A DNA stretch of 30,599 nt from Methanothrix sp. (GCA_003162615.1 PMNG01000053.1:1-30599), one strand, 5' to 3'. Counted from the stretch's first letter, positions 15,940 to 23,778 are shown. Notes: generated by a model from the letters alone, not told the origin. Translations and numbers: made by a program.

Positions 15940-17087
15940 GCATCTCTGTGAAGGAGGTTCAGCAGAGGCTCGACCGTGTGGACCTTCCTCAGGACCTCAT
16001 AGATGCCATTCTCGGCGGCCTCGAAGGCGTAGAGGTGACAGCCGAGCAACTAGAGGAGATCATCAACCAGGTATCTGCAGACTACGAGCACGCCCGGGTG
16101 GAACCGTGCGAGGCCGTTGGGGTCGTAGCTGCCCAGTCCATAGGAGAGCCAGGAACTCAGATGACCATGAGGACTTTCCACTACGCAGGAGTCGCAGAGA
16201 TCAACGTAACCCTGGGCCTCCCTAGACTGATAGAGATCGTGGACGCTAGGAAGATACCATCAACTCCGACGATGACCATCCGGCTCACTCCGGACTATGC
16301 GCACGATCGAGATCTTGCGCGTGAGGTAGCCTGGGCAATCGAGTCGACTTCCATACTTCACCTGGGCTCAGTAGCCACGGACCTGGCGGAGATGAACGTT
16401 TTGATAGAGCTCAACCCGGGTCCAATGGAGCAGCGCAAGATCACAGCGGAAGAGGTGGCCGAGAAGCTGAGAGAGGAGACCGGTCTTGCCGCGGACCAAA
16501 AGGAAAACCTCATCGTAATGGCACCCGAAGAGCCATCTTATCGCGAGCTTTTACAACTAGTAGAGAAGATTAAAAAGATCTCCCTCAAAGGCATTGAAGG
16601 GATAAAGCGAGTCGTAATCCGCAAGGAAGGCGACGAATACGTTTTATACACAGAGGGCTCAGCACTGCGGAAGATTATGCAGTTCGATGGCATAGATCCT
16701 AACAGAACCAAGACCAACAACATCAACGAGATAGCAGAGGTTTTGGGCATAGAGGCAGGTCGAAACGCCATAATAAACGAGGCCACCGACACACTGCGCG
16801 AGCAGGGACTCTCCGTTGACGTTAGGCACATCATGCTGGTAGCAGACATAATGACCGTCGATGGGGAAGTCAAGCAGATCGGAAGGCATGGGGTCTCCGG
16901 AGAGAAGGCCAGCGTGCTGGCCAGAGCAGCCTTCGAGGTCACCGTCAACCATATTCTGGACGCGGCTGTGAGGGGAGACGTGGACGACCTGCGGGGCGTG
17001 ACGGAGAACGTCATAGTGGGACAGCCGATACAGCTTGGCACGGGAGACGTCCAGCTGGTGGCAAAGAGATTTGAGGTAAAACAATGA
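15936..17087 (+). CDS. rpoA2: RNA polymerase subunit A'' (C-terminal part of the largest subunit)
   Basis: A'' (Rpo1C) completes the largest subunit with the trigger loop, jaw and C-terminal clamp part. The 383-residue product shows VEPCEAVGVVAAQSIGEPG and TQMTMRTFHYAGVAEINVT (trigger loop), then GLPRLIEIVDARKIPSTPT. The C-terminal region has MQFDGIDPNRTKTNNINE and the ADIMTVDGEVKQIGRHGVSG segment. There is no intein in this copy. It overlaps rpoA1 by 4 bp and rpl30e by 4 bp, so all three are in tight translational series. Confidence 0.97.
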   Translation: MSISVKEVQQRLDRVDLPQDLIDAILGGLEGVEVTAEQLEEIINQVSADYEHARVEPCEAVGVVAAQSIGEPGTQMTMRTFHYAGVAEINVTLGLPRLIEIVDARKIPSTPTMTIRLTPDYAHDRDLAREVAWAIESTSILHLGSVATDLAEMNVLIELNPGPMEQRKITAEEVAEKLREETGLAADQKENLIVMAPEEPSYRELLQLVEKIKKISLKGIEGIKRVVIRKEGDEYVLYTEGSALRKIMQFDGIDPNRTKTNNINEIAEVLGIEAGRNAIINEATDTLREQGLSVDVRHIMLVADIMTVDGEVKQIGRHGVSGEKASVLARAAFEVTVNHILDAAVRGDVDDLRGVTENVIVGQPIQLGTGDVQLVAKRFEVKQ

Positions 17088-17395
17088 TAAACATTGACAG
17101 AGCGCTCAGAAGTTCCATCAAATCAGGGAAAGTAGTGCTTGGATCGAACAGGACAGTTGAGGTTGGATCGAGCGGGCAGGCCAAGCTGATAATCTATGCA
17201 GTAGATTGCCCAATGGATGTCCGAATGCAGCTTGAGTCCATGGACGTGCCGGTCTATGGGTTCGAGGGGATGGGCAAGGATCTTGGATCTGCCTGCGGAA
17301 AGCCCTTCTCTGTGGCCACCCTGGCAGTAATAGAGCCGGGCGACTCGGAGATCATGGCGCTGCTGCGGGAGATCCGAGGTGTTGAGAATGAGTGA
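17084..17395 (+). CDS. rpl30e: large-subunit ribosomal protein L30e
   Basis: L30e is an archaeal/eukaryotic ribosomal protein of the L7Ae/L30e RNA-binding fold, which recognises kink-turns. The 103-residue product has the expected N-terminus (LRSSIKSGKVVLGSNRTVE), the central AKLIIYAVDCP strand and loop, and a C-terminal segment (YGFEGMGKDLGSACGKPFSV) that matches the family's RNA-contacting region. It sits between rpoA2 and nusA, its standard place in archaeal genomes. The start overlaps the rpoA2 stop (ATGA) and its stop overlaps the nusA start by 8 bp. Confidence 0.95.
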   Translation: MINIDRALRSSIKSGKVVLGSNRTVEVGSSGQAKLIIYAVDCPMDVRMQLESMDVPVYGFEGMGKDLGSACGKPFSVATLAVIEPGDSEIMALLREIRGVENE

Positions 17396-17819
17396 GTTTA
17401 AGCTCACCACAGAGGGAATCAGATACATTGCCTTGTTTGAGAGCCTAACCGGCGGGATGGCCAGGGATTGTGTCGTCGACGAAGACAACGATAGGATTAT
17501 CTTTGTCATAAAGAAAGGAGATATGGGGGCCGCCATAGGCAGAAAAGGCTCCAATATCAACCGGGTAAAGAAATCCATCGGAAAGCAGATCGAGATCGTA
17601 GAGTACAGTGACAACGTCAACGAGTTTCTCGAAAATCTCTTCCAACCGGCATCCATAAAGAACGTGAGCGTAGTTGATAAGAACAATAAGCGATTGGCTT
17701 ATGTAGAAGTAGCAAATAAAGACAAAGGCATTGCCATCGGGCGAGATGGCCGTAACATATTGAAAGCTAAGATGCTGGCGCAGAGGCATCATGGCGTAGA
17801 TGATATCATAATCCAATGA
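17388..17819 (+). CDS. nusA: transcription elongation factor NusA, archaeal short form
   Basis: Archaeal NusA consists only of the two KH RNA-binding domains, lacking the polymerase-binding N-terminal domain of bacterial NusA. The 143-residue product has both KH loops: GRKG at 51-54 and GRDG at 118-121. The frame opens at 17379, but the ATG at 17388 fits the family's N-terminus (MSEFKLTTEGIRYI) and overlaps the rpl30e stop. It is co-transcribed with polymerase and ribosomal genes, consistent with a role in transcription or its coupling to translation. Confidence 0.93.
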   Translation: MSEFKLTTEGIRYIALFESLTGGMARDCVVDEDNDRIIFVIKKGDMGAAIGRKGSNINRVKKSIGKQIEIVEYSDNVNEFLENLFQPASIKNVSVVDKNNKRLAYVEVANKDKGIAIGRDGRNILKAKMLAQRHHGVDDIIIQ

Positions 17820-17853
17820 GCCCGATTTGGTCATTATTACTAAGGTGAAATGA

Positions 17854-18282
17854 ATGGGTAAGGGAATCTATGCAGCCAGGAAACTGGAGAGTGATCGCAA
17901 AACCCTGAGATGGAGCTACCCTAAGTTTATTAGGCGCGCATCTGGGTCGAGGATAAAGTCGGACCCCCTGGGCGGTGCGCCCATGGGCAGAGGAATCGTT
18001 CTGGAGAAGGTAGGAATCGAGTGCAAACAGCCAAACTCGGCCATAAGAAAAGCTGTGAGAATACAGCTCATCAAGAACGGCCGTCAAGTCACTGCCTTCT
18101 GCCCGGGCGACGGGGCCATTGGATTCATTGACGAGCACGACGAAGTTACCGTTGATCGGATCGGCGGCCGGATGGGCCGATCCATGGGTGACATTCCCGG
18201 AGTCAGGTTCAAGGTCATAGCCGTGAACAACGTCTCTCTTCTTGAGATGGTGCGAGGACGGAAGGAGAAGCCGGTGAGGTGA
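17854..18282 (+). CDS. rps12: small-subunit ribosomal protein uS12
   Basis: uS12 lies in the decoding centre of the small subunit. The 142-residue product is the archaeal/eukaryotic length. It has the conserved loop KQPNSAIRKAVRIQLIKNG and the segment FCPGDGAIGFIDEHDEV, which carry the residues close to the A-site codon. AAGGTGA at 17842-17848 precedes the ATG at 17854 by 5 nt; an earlier ATG at 17850 is out of frame. It overlaps or nearly abuts rps7, as expected for the archaeal str operon. Confidence 0.97.
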   Translation: MGKGIYAARKLESDRKTLRWSYPKFIRRASGSRIKSDPLGGAPMGRGIVLEKVGIECKQPNSAIRKAVRIQLIKNGRQVTAFCPGDGAIGFIDEHDEVTVDRIGGRMGRSMGDIPGVRFKVIAVNNVSLLEMVRGRKEKPVR

Positions 18283-18287
18283 TTACG

Positions 18288-18845
18288 GTGAAAGTATTTG
18301 GCAAGTGGGACCCGGCTGAGGTAGAGGTTACCGATATGAGCATAAAGAGCTACATGAACCTCACTCCCAAAGCGGTCATGTACTCCGGCGGCAGGCATGC
18401 CAAGCAGCAGTTCAAGAAGTCTGAGCAGCATATAGTGGAGCGCTTGGTCAACAAGATCATGCGAAAGGAGAAGAACACTGGCAAGAAGCTGATGGCCTAC
18501 GGCATTGTCGAGGATGCCTTTGATATTATTGCCCAGAAGACCAAGGAGAATCCCCTTACCGTCCTGGCCAAAGCAATAGCCAATGCCGGCCCCCGCGAAG
18601 AGGTTGTCCGGCTCAAGTACGGCGGCATAACCGTTCCCAAGGCGGTGGACACAGCTCCCCAGAGAAGGGTGGATACTGCCCTCATGTTCATAGCCAAAGG
18701 CGCCAGGCAGGCTTCCTTCAAGACCAAGAAGTCGGTTCAGGCCGCCTTAGCAGATGAGATCATTTCTGCAGCGAACTACGATGTCCGGAGCTTTTCTATA
18801 ACTCACAAGGACAGCGTGGAGCGCGTGGCCAAGGCTGCCAGATAG
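18288..18845 (+). CDS. rps7: small-subunit ribosomal protein uS7
   Basis: uS7 starts assembly of the small-subunit head. The product is 185 residues with the archaeal N-terminus VFGKWDPAEVEVTD, the RNA-binding segments KKSEQHIVERLVNKIMR and NAGPREEVVRLKYGG, and a C-terminal SITHKDSVERVAKAAR. Two GTG starts are possible: 18288, with GAGGTGA 5 nt upstream (chosen), or 18279, which would overlap the rps12 stop (GTGA) and add three residues. It is the last gene of the operon here; the elongation factor genes that often follow are absent. Confidence 0.96.
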   Translation: MKVFGKWDPAEVEVTDMSIKSYMNLTPKAVMYSGGRHAKQQFKKSEQHIVERLVNKIMRKEKNTGKKLMAYGIVEDAFDIIAQKTKENPLTVLAKAIANAGPREEVVRLKYGGITVPKAVDTAPQRRVDTALMFIAKGARQASFKTKKSVQAALADEIISAANYDVRSFSITHKDSVERVAKAAR

Positions 18846-18864
18846 ACAAACTTATCTGGTCTGC

Positions 18865-18882
18865 TTTATCTTTTTTTGTTTT
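18865..18882 (+). terminator. T-rich archaeal terminator after rps7
   Basis: The stretch from about 20 bp after the rps7 stop reads TTTATCTTTTTTTGTTTT, the oligo-T pattern at which archaeal polymerase releases. A short AGATA/TATCT inverted repeat precedes it. It closes the long rpo-rps transcript. The remaining gap up to 18971 is very AT-rich and shows no gene. Confidence 0.6.
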
Positions 18883-18971
18883 CTATCGGTCTTAAACACA
18901 TTTAGCTTTTAACATATTAAATTTAAATATATTTTATCAAACAAATATATATTATATTTTCATCTATGTTT

Positions 18972-20045
18972 CTACACCTTGAATCGCCTGATGAAGGACC
19001 TGTCTATCCAGCTCTTCAGAGAGTAAATCAGCCTGGTTGGCGCGCCGATGCACATCTTTCCTACAACTCCCACGGCACAATCGCACCCCAAGGATATCAG
19101 GGCAACCTGGCTGTCGGTGCTGGCGCGGACTGAATACCTCTCCAGGGACTTGCCTTCAGCCTGCCTTGTCAAGTTCCGGGCAGTGTGCTTTGCCTGGCGT
19201 TCAGCCTCTACGGCGGTCTTGGTGGCCAACTTGCCGTCCACCTCAACCCAGGTGCAGTCACCAATGGCAAAGACTCCATCTTTGGCAAGAAGGTGAGGAT
19301 CCACCAGAATCCAGCCGTTCTTTTTGGGAAAGCTTAGGTTCTGGATGAACTCCGGAGGTTTAATGCCTGCCGTCCATATGGCCATGTCGCAGTCCAGGCA
19401 GATCCCATCGGCAAAGAGTATGCAGTCCTCCTTTACCTCGCAGACCTGGTGAGAGGTTAGGATGTTAACTCCTTTTTTGGCCAGGGCCTTCTCAATCAGC
19501 TTGGACGTCTGGAGAGAAAACTGAGGTAGGACTCTATCCCTGGCCTCTACTATGTAGATGCTCGCGTCAAGGCTCTCTGACAGGACTGCCGCCGTCTCAA
19601 CGCCTGTAAGGCCCGAGCCCATTATCATGACACGATCCGGGTTTTTCTCCTCGACGAACCTCCTGGCCCGGCTTGTCTCCTCTAAGGTGTTGACGGAGAA
19701 GGTCTTCTCTGCTCCTCGGACACCGAAGTAGTTCTGGGCAGCACCCGTGGCGATGACAGCCACGTCGAACCCCACCCGGCTCTTATCGCAGACCACTGTG
19801 TTGTCCTCAAGTCGGAGCGCCCTCTCGTTCAGGAGATCGGCCCCCATGCGATCGCAAAATGGCCTAAGAGGTGCAGTCAGCTCCTCTAACTTGGCCAGGC
19901 CACCCAGATATTCCGGGTATAGCGCCTGGAGCTCTATCTGCGACTTTGGCTCGATCAGGGTGAACTCAAGGGGACTTGGCGAAGCCACTCTTATCAGCTC
20001 GGCACCGGCTACTCCGCCTCCAATGACCGTGACTTTCACGCTCAA
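18972..20045 (-). CDS. FAD/NAD(P)-dependent oxidoreductase, NDH-2-like
   Basis: The 357-residue product is a two-dinucleotide-fold flavoprotein of the pyridine nucleotide-disulfide superfamily, most like type II NADH dehydrogenases. It has the FAD motif VIGGGVAGAE (about residues 8-16), a second nucleotide motif MGSGLTGVETA (about 142-152) and the closing FAD motif DGVFAIGDCTW. No redox CxxxxC pair is seen after the first motif, unlike glutathione reductase. The C-terminal end (LKSWIDRSFIRRFKV) looks like a basic amphipathic helix suited to membrane attachment. The start is TTG at 20045, with GAGGTC 5 nt upstream; the upstream extension to 20150 lacks support. The electron acceptor is unknown. 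Confidence 0.8.
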   Translation of the reverse strand: MSVKVTVIGGGVAGAELIRVASPSPLEFTLIEPKSQIELQALYPEYLGGLAKLEELTAPLRPFCDRMGADLLNERALRLEDNTVVCDKSRVGFDVAVIATGAAQNYFGVRGAEKTFSVNTLEETSRARRFVEEKNPDRVMIMGSGLTGVETAAVLSESLDASIYIVEARDRVLPQFSLQTSKLIEKALAKKGVNILTSHQVCEVKEDCILFADGICLDCDMAIWTAGIKPPEFIQNLSFPKKNGWILVDPHLLAKDGVFAIGDCTWVEVDGKLATKTAVEAERQAKHTARNLTRQAEGKSLERYSVRASTDSQVALISLGCDCAVGVVGKMCIGAPTRLIYSLKSWIDRSFIRRFKV

Positions 20046-20113
20046 CTTCCGACCTCTATTTGACCTAAATAATGCTTTTTGCGCTTGATTATCTGATATC
20101 TTCGGCTCCGCTG

Positions 20114-20123
20114 TTATAAATAG
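20114..20123 (+). promoter_or_regulatory. TATA box for RNase HI, possibly bidirectional
   Basis: TTATAAATAG is a close match to the archaeal TATA consensus, about 55 bp before the ATG at 20173. Its complement (CTATTTATAA) could also serve the flavoprotein gene on the other strand, whose start lies about 70 bp away. Confidence 0.5.
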
Positions 20124-20172
20124 ATAAGACCGTAACAGCCCGTAATTCAAATGGTGGCCGGTTACAGCTATA

Positions 20173-20643
20173 ATGAATAAGTGTCCAAAAGGCTTTGATG
20201 ATAAGATGATAACAGCCTACTTCGATGGCCTCTGTTACCCCAAAAACCCTTGCGGTGTTGCTGCTTATGGATATCTCATTTATCGCGATGGAGAGATCAT
20301 CCACAGAGGCTTCAGGGCAGTAGGGGAAGGCAAGGGCATGACCAACAACGTCGCTGAGTACGAGGGCCTGAAGGCGGCTGCCATGTGGCTACATGACAAT
20401 GGGATAGAAGAGAAGATCCTGATAAAAGGAGACTCCCAACTGGTCATGAAGCAGATGAAGGGAGAGTGGCAGGTGAGCTCGGCCACGTCTAAGAAATACG
20501 TCCCTGAGATAAAACTGCTACTTCAAGGGATGGATGTGACTTTCCAATGGGTTCCACGAGAGAAGAATGAAGAGGCAGACAAGCTTTCCAGGGTTGCGTA
20601 TGAGAGATTCAGAAAGCTGCAAAAAGAACTGAAACGAGCTTGA
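20173..20643 (+). CDS. rnhA: ribonuclease HI (archaeal type 1)
   Basis: RNase HI cuts the RNA strand of RNA-DNA hybrids. The 156-residue product has the four acidic catalytic residues: Asp18 (AYFDGLC), Glu62 (TNNVAEYEG), Asp87 (KGDSQLV) and Asp136 (NEEADKLS). It belongs to the short archaeal/bacterial group that lacks the basic protrusion of the E. coli enzyme, as shown by the compact middle. An internal ATG at 20206 would trim 11 residues and is also plausible; neither start has a clear ribosome binding site. It is transcribed toward hemB and ends 9 bp from that gene's stop. Confidence 0.93.
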   Translation: MNKCPKGFDDKMITAYFDGLCYPKNPCGVAAYGYLIYRDGEIIHRGFRAVGEGKGMTNNVAEYEGLKAAAMWLHDNGIEEKILIKGDSQLVMKQMKGEWQVSSATSKKYVPEIKLLLQGMDVTFQWVPREKNEEADKLSRVAYERFRKLQKELKRA

Positions 20644-20652
20644 AGTCCAATC

Positions 20653-21612
20653 TTATTCCTGCCCAAGCTTAGCATATTCCTTGGCCCAGTATGTTATTAT
20701 CATGTCCGCTCCGGCCCTTTTGATCGAAGTCAGCGCCTCCAAGAAGGCTGCCCTATCGTTCAGCCAGCCACGTTCCGCAGCCGCCGCGATCATAGAGTAC
20801 TCTCCGCTCACCTGATAAGCAGCGGTGGGCACGCCGAAGACGTCCTTCACCGATCGCAAGATGTCAAGGTAGGGCATTGCAGGCTTGACCATGACCATGT
20901 CCGCTCCCTCTTCCAGGTCAAGCTGAACCTCCCACATAGCCTCGGCGGCATTGGCCGGGTTCATCTGGTATCCTTTCCGATCACCGAAGGCGAACCCCGA
21001 CTCTGCTGCCTCCCGGAAGGGCCCGTAGAAGGTCGAGGCGTACTTAGCGGCGTAGGATAGGATGGGCGTTTCGGTGTAGCCCTCGAGATCAAGAGCTGTC
21101 CTGATAGCTCCCACCATGCCGTCCATCATGCCGCTTGGTGCAATGATGTCCGCTCCTGCCTCTGCGTGGCTGACTGCGATCTCGCCAAGGATTGGAAGGG
21201 TCTCATCGTTCAGGATTTTTTCGCCTCTTATGAGGCCGCAGTGACCGTGGCTGGTGTACTCGCAGAGGCAGAGGTCTGTTATTACGACCAAGTTGGTGGT
21301 CTCCTTTATCTTAGCTACTGCTTTTTGGATGATCCCCTGGGAGTCGTAAGCAGCGGAGCCCATTTCGTCTTTGTGAGCCGGCAGGCCAAAAAGGAGCACC
21401 GCCGGCACTCCCAGATCCTCCAGTTCTGCTGCTTCTCCAGCAACGCTGTCCAAGCTCTGCCTGTTCTGACCCGGCATCGAGTCGATCGGCTTGGGCTGGC
21501 TGAGCCGTTCATCAACGAAAATGGGCTGGATCATGGTTTTCACTGACAGCCTGTTCTCGGCCACCAGATCGCGAACCCCAGGCTGACGAAGCCTTCTCAT
21601 CCTCTTGATCAT
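20653..21612 (-). CDS. hemB: porphobilinogen synthase (5-aminolevulinate dehydratase)
   Basis: HemB condenses two 5-aminolevulinate molecules to porphobilinogen for siroheme, F430, heme and cobamides. The 319-residue product has the zinc-site cysteines 115, 117 and 125 (TDLCLCEYTSHGHCG), the Schiff-base lysine Lys190 (SYAAKYASTFYGPFR) and the second active-site lysine Lys243 (MVKPAMPYLDIL). The gene is intact. Its first 18 bases, including the ATG at 21612, are one copy of a direct repeat that bounds the insert separating it from hemA. It has therefore lost its operon promoter and must rely on sequence in the insert; a weak TATA-like run at about 21633-21644 would fit a leaderless start at 21612. 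Confidence 0.96.
   Translation of the reverse strand: MIKRMRRLRQPGVRDLVAENRLSVKTMIQPIFVDERLSQPKPIDSMPGQNRQSLDSVAGEAAELEDLGVPAVLLFGLPAHKDEMGSAAYDSQGIIQKAVAKIKETTNLVVITDLCLCEYTSHGHCGLIRGEKILNDETLPILGEIAVSHAEAGADIIAPSGMMDGMVGAIRTALDLEGYTETPILSYAAKYASTFYGPFREAAESGFAFGDRKGYQMNPANAAEAMWEVQLDLEEGADMVMVKPAMPYLDILRSVKDVFGVPTAAYQVSGEYSMIAAAAERGWLNDRAAFLEALTSIKRAGADMIITYWAKEYAKLGQE
21595..21612. repeat. 18-bp direct repeat, copy at the hemB start
   Basis: TCTCATCCTCTTGATCAT occurs here and again, identically and in the same orientation, at 24002-24019. In both places the minus strand encodes MIKRMR. The two copies bound about 2.4 kb of AT-rich DNA, as expected for an attachment site core or a target-site duplication. 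Confidence 0.85.
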
Positions 21613-21657
21613 ATAAATCTACTAGTACTGCTTTTCATGTTTAATGGTAATCCTCTC

Positions 21658-21840
21658 TTACTGTTGCCTGCCTATTTTAATAAATTCTATCTTATCCTCT
21701 GGTAGAGGTTTAACGGGTATAATCAATACTTCATTTCCCGCTAATTTTTTATCAAGATAAACTTTACCATTAGAATCTATTCTTTTATACACAGGATCGA
21801 GAAGCGTTTCGCGCTTTTTCCCATTGAACATGAATTCCAT
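21658..21840 (-). CDS. DUF2080-like 'transposon-encoded' small protein
   Basis: The 60-residue product has the core of a small AbrB/swapped-hairpin-like beta fold: KRIDSNGKVYLDKKLAGNEV followed by LIIPVKPL. This resembles the archaeal DUF2080 family, annotated as putative transposon-encoded proteins, where a GRVYLPKxWxGKxVxVI pattern is typical. The function is unknown; DNA binding is a reasonable guess from the fold. It lies 45 bp upstream of hemB on the same strand and could now share a transcript with it. A TATA box at 21883-21891 (minus) faces it. Confidence 0.5.
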   Translation of the reverse strand: MEFMFNGKKRETLLDPVYKRIDSNGKVYLDKKLAGNEVLIIPVKPLPEDKIEFIKIGRQQ

Positions 21841-21882
21841 GTTTTAAAATATGCTCATCGTGTGCTTATATTACCTTTCATA

Positions 21883-21907
21883 CTATTTATACATTTTATA
21901 TAAATAG
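21883..21907. promoter_or_regulatory. divergent TATA boxes arranged as an inverted repeat
   Basis: CTATTTATA (21883-21891) and TATAAATAG (21899-21907) form a perfect 9-bp inverted repeat around 7 nt. Each arm is a good TATA box facing outward: leftward to the DUF2080-like gene (start 21840) and rightward to the 34-residue peptide (start 21960). One repressor dimer could control both. Confidence 0.5.
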
Positions 21908-21959
21908 ATCAAAAGATACAAATAGTAAAAAAGATACAATGGTGGTTTATGGTGGTGAA

Positions 21960-22064
21960 ATGCAATTAGGCAGTAAGCTTCTGGTTACCGTTGTCGTTTT
22001 GCAGTTGGCAAATACAGCAATGTTAGCCGGTATATTCTGGATCTTCTGGATAGGCGGGTGGTAG
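21960..22064 (+). CDS. 34-residue hydrophobic membrane peptide
   Basis: The reading frame encodes a short peptide with two charge-free hydrophobic stretches (LLVTVVVLQLANTAMLAG, then IFWIFWIGGW). It would span the membrane once or twice. GGTGGTG lies directly upstream of the ATG at 21960, and a TATA box at 21899-21907 would start transcription near 21930. These signals make it more than a chance frame. Size and composition resemble toxin-like or small effector membrane peptides, but the function is not known. A further tiny frame (22071-22142, 23 codons) follows and is not supported. Confidence 0.4.
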   Translation: MQLGSKLLVTVVVLQLANTAMLAGIFWIFWIGGW

Positions 22065-22187
22065 TAAATCATGGAACAGTTTAGAAATAAGGATGAGGGA
22101 CTTTGCAGCCAGAAGTTTGAACAGGAATTAAAGATGTCATAGAAAATGTGCATGTGAGGATGCGATAATCTTATCCCTTCTCCAGTC

Positions 22188-23669
22188 TCAAGTTAGCTCC
22201 TTTCGCTCGAATTTTAAATCTTGACTGCTGACATATATCCCAGAGTAATTAAATAATTTTAAGAAAATCTTGTCGAGAAAATCTACAAGGAAGAAGTATT
22301 CATATTCAGGTTCTTGCAAAGGTTCACAAACGGCCTTTTGTTTATCTGTTGCAGTCTGGCAATAGAATTTCCCTGTATGAACTAAGCTATCTCTGCAATG
22401 TATAAATAATGAAAGATCATCTTTTTTTGGTCTAAAGTTAATCGATCTACAAAGGTTATTTACAGCTTGCCTAAAAGATACTCGATTTAGACATGATAGT
22501 CTCTTTTTATTGCTCTCGCAGCATAGCCGGTCCAAAGTACTATCCTCAATCTGGCCACTTAGGGCTTCACGAATACCGTTACATAACGGAGAAAGAAACG
22601 TCTCAAAGCGTTCTTCTACTATGATGAATTCTTTCATTGAGGCATCTGATGTTGTTAAGAACACGTCCTTGAGCATTTCCACAGCGACGACAAGTTTAAC
22701 ACCTCTTGTCTCAAGAAAATCCCCTTCTGCTTTACCCTCCAGGTATGCATCAATAACCCCTCTATCTAAATTATATGCATTTCGCTTCTTCAAATAAATT
22801 GGATATGCATTTTCTATGAATTTCTTAATTTCATTTCGACCTTCAATACGGGGGTCAATGACAGGTAATAGACAATATGGCTTTGTAATTCTTGAATAAT
22901 GCGTCCTAGAGATCATTTTATCGTCAGTGTTGTAGAGATTGTTGTAGATCCATTGAATTTTTGTTCCACTCGCGACCGATAATAAATAGCATAAATTATT
23001 AATTATTTCTGTTAGCTTATTGATATCATTGTCTTTAGATAGAGAGACTTCAATCTCACAAGTCACATCTATACCTTTTAAGGTACTAAGACGGGTTGTT
23101 ACTTTATCATAGTCTCTTAATTTCTTGATGGACAGATTCGTAGCTCCTTCAATATTTATTGGTAGAATACAAAAGTTACGCCCGTTTTCTCTTTCGGTAC
23201 CAGAAAACTTGAAGTTGGTTATCCCGAAATTTATCCTATTAACTTTATCGTCTTCTACCATCTGAACTGATATATCTCTCCAAAGGATAGATTCCCAAGT
23301 TCCGGAGCGGCCCGCCGGAATTTCGGGCAAATAATTCATTATGTCAGCTCCATTTGCTGTAATTCTATAACCTTCCGATGTTGTCCCCTTGAAGCTAGAT
23401 CCCGAAATGTCTTGGATAAATCGAATTAAAGGAGAGAAATCACATAGCATGATGCTATCTCCATTATTTAATTGGCCAGCTTCAAACTTGCAGCCTAATT
23501 TCTCTCCACTCCTTAAAGTCAGTTCTCCGTGACCATAATATTGTGCGTTGCAAGTTCCATAATGCATTAAGAGGTCCCGTTCAAAAGGTGATTCGCCTTT
23601 ATCATCTGATGCATTCTCATTGGAACTTTGTTGGATAGTCATATTCGTTTCGTAGTTTAATAGAAGCAT
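22188..23669 (-). CDS. HEPN-domain protein, ApeA-like putative anti-phage RNase
   Basis: The 493-residue product has two parts. The N-terminal ~250 residues are beta-rich, beginning YYGHGELTLRSGEKLGCKFE, and resemble the N-terminal sensor region of ApeA-type proteins. The C-terminal ~120 residues are helical and hold RDSLVH (Arg426 to His431), the R-x4-H catalytic motif of HEPN RNases, followed by HTGKFY and an amphipathic LVDFLDKIFLKLFNYSGIY. ApeA and related HEPN proteins stop phage growth by cutting RNA. The start may be 23669 or 23642 (MTIQQSS); neither has a ribosome binding site. Base composition is more AT-rich than the flanking genes, consistent with transfer. The motif is seen; the defence role is inference. 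Confidence 0.6.
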   Translation of the reverse strand: MLLLNYETNMTIQQSSNENASDDKGESPFERDLLMHYGTCNAQYYGHGELTLRSGEKLGCKFEAGQLNNGDSIMLCDFSPLIRFIQDISGSSFKGTTSEGYRITANGADIMNYLPEIPAGRSGTWESILWRDISVQMVEDDKVNRINFGITNFKFSGTERENGRNFCILPINIEGATNLSIKKLRDYDKVTTRLSTLKGIDVTCEIEVSLSKDNDINKLTEIINNLCYLLSVASGTKIQWIYNNLYNTDDKMISRTHYSRITKPYCLLPVIDPRIEGRNEIKKFIENAYPIYLKKRNAYNLDRGVIDAYLEGKAEGDFLETRGVKLVVAVEMLKDVFLTTSDASMKEFIIVEERFETFLSPLCNGIREALSGQIEDSTLDRLCCESNKKRLSCLNRVSFRQAVNNLCRSINFRPKKDDLSLFIHCRDSLVHTGKFYCQTATDKQKAVCEPLQEPEYEYFFLVDFLDKIFLKLFNYSGIYVSSQDLKFERKELT

Positions 23670-23745
23670 AAAGGCTTATTGGCCACGCCTAATACTGAGG
23701 GTAACAATAGATAGTCACCAAAAGGCCCAGAACTTGTAGGATCAC

Positions 23746-23759
23746 ATTGAATATTCAAT
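23746..23759. promoter_or_regulatory. perfect 14-bp palindrome between divergent genes
   Basis: ATTGAATATTCAAT ends 19 bp before the ATG of the small membrane protein at 23779 and lies in the 109-bp gap from the HEPN gene. Position and symmetry suit a dimeric repressor site; the factor is unknown. Confidence 0.4.
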
Positions 23760-23778
23760 TACAGGCGAGGTATCAAGA

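Noticed and set aside
9985..17087. rpoB2/rpoB1 and rpoA1/rpoA2 as broken genes
   Set aside because: Splitting of both large subunits is the normal state in methanogens and other archaea; all four frames are complete with proper starts.
22071..22142. 23-codon frame after the 34-residue peptide
   Set aside because: It has no ribosome binding site of note and no recognisable composition; too short to support.
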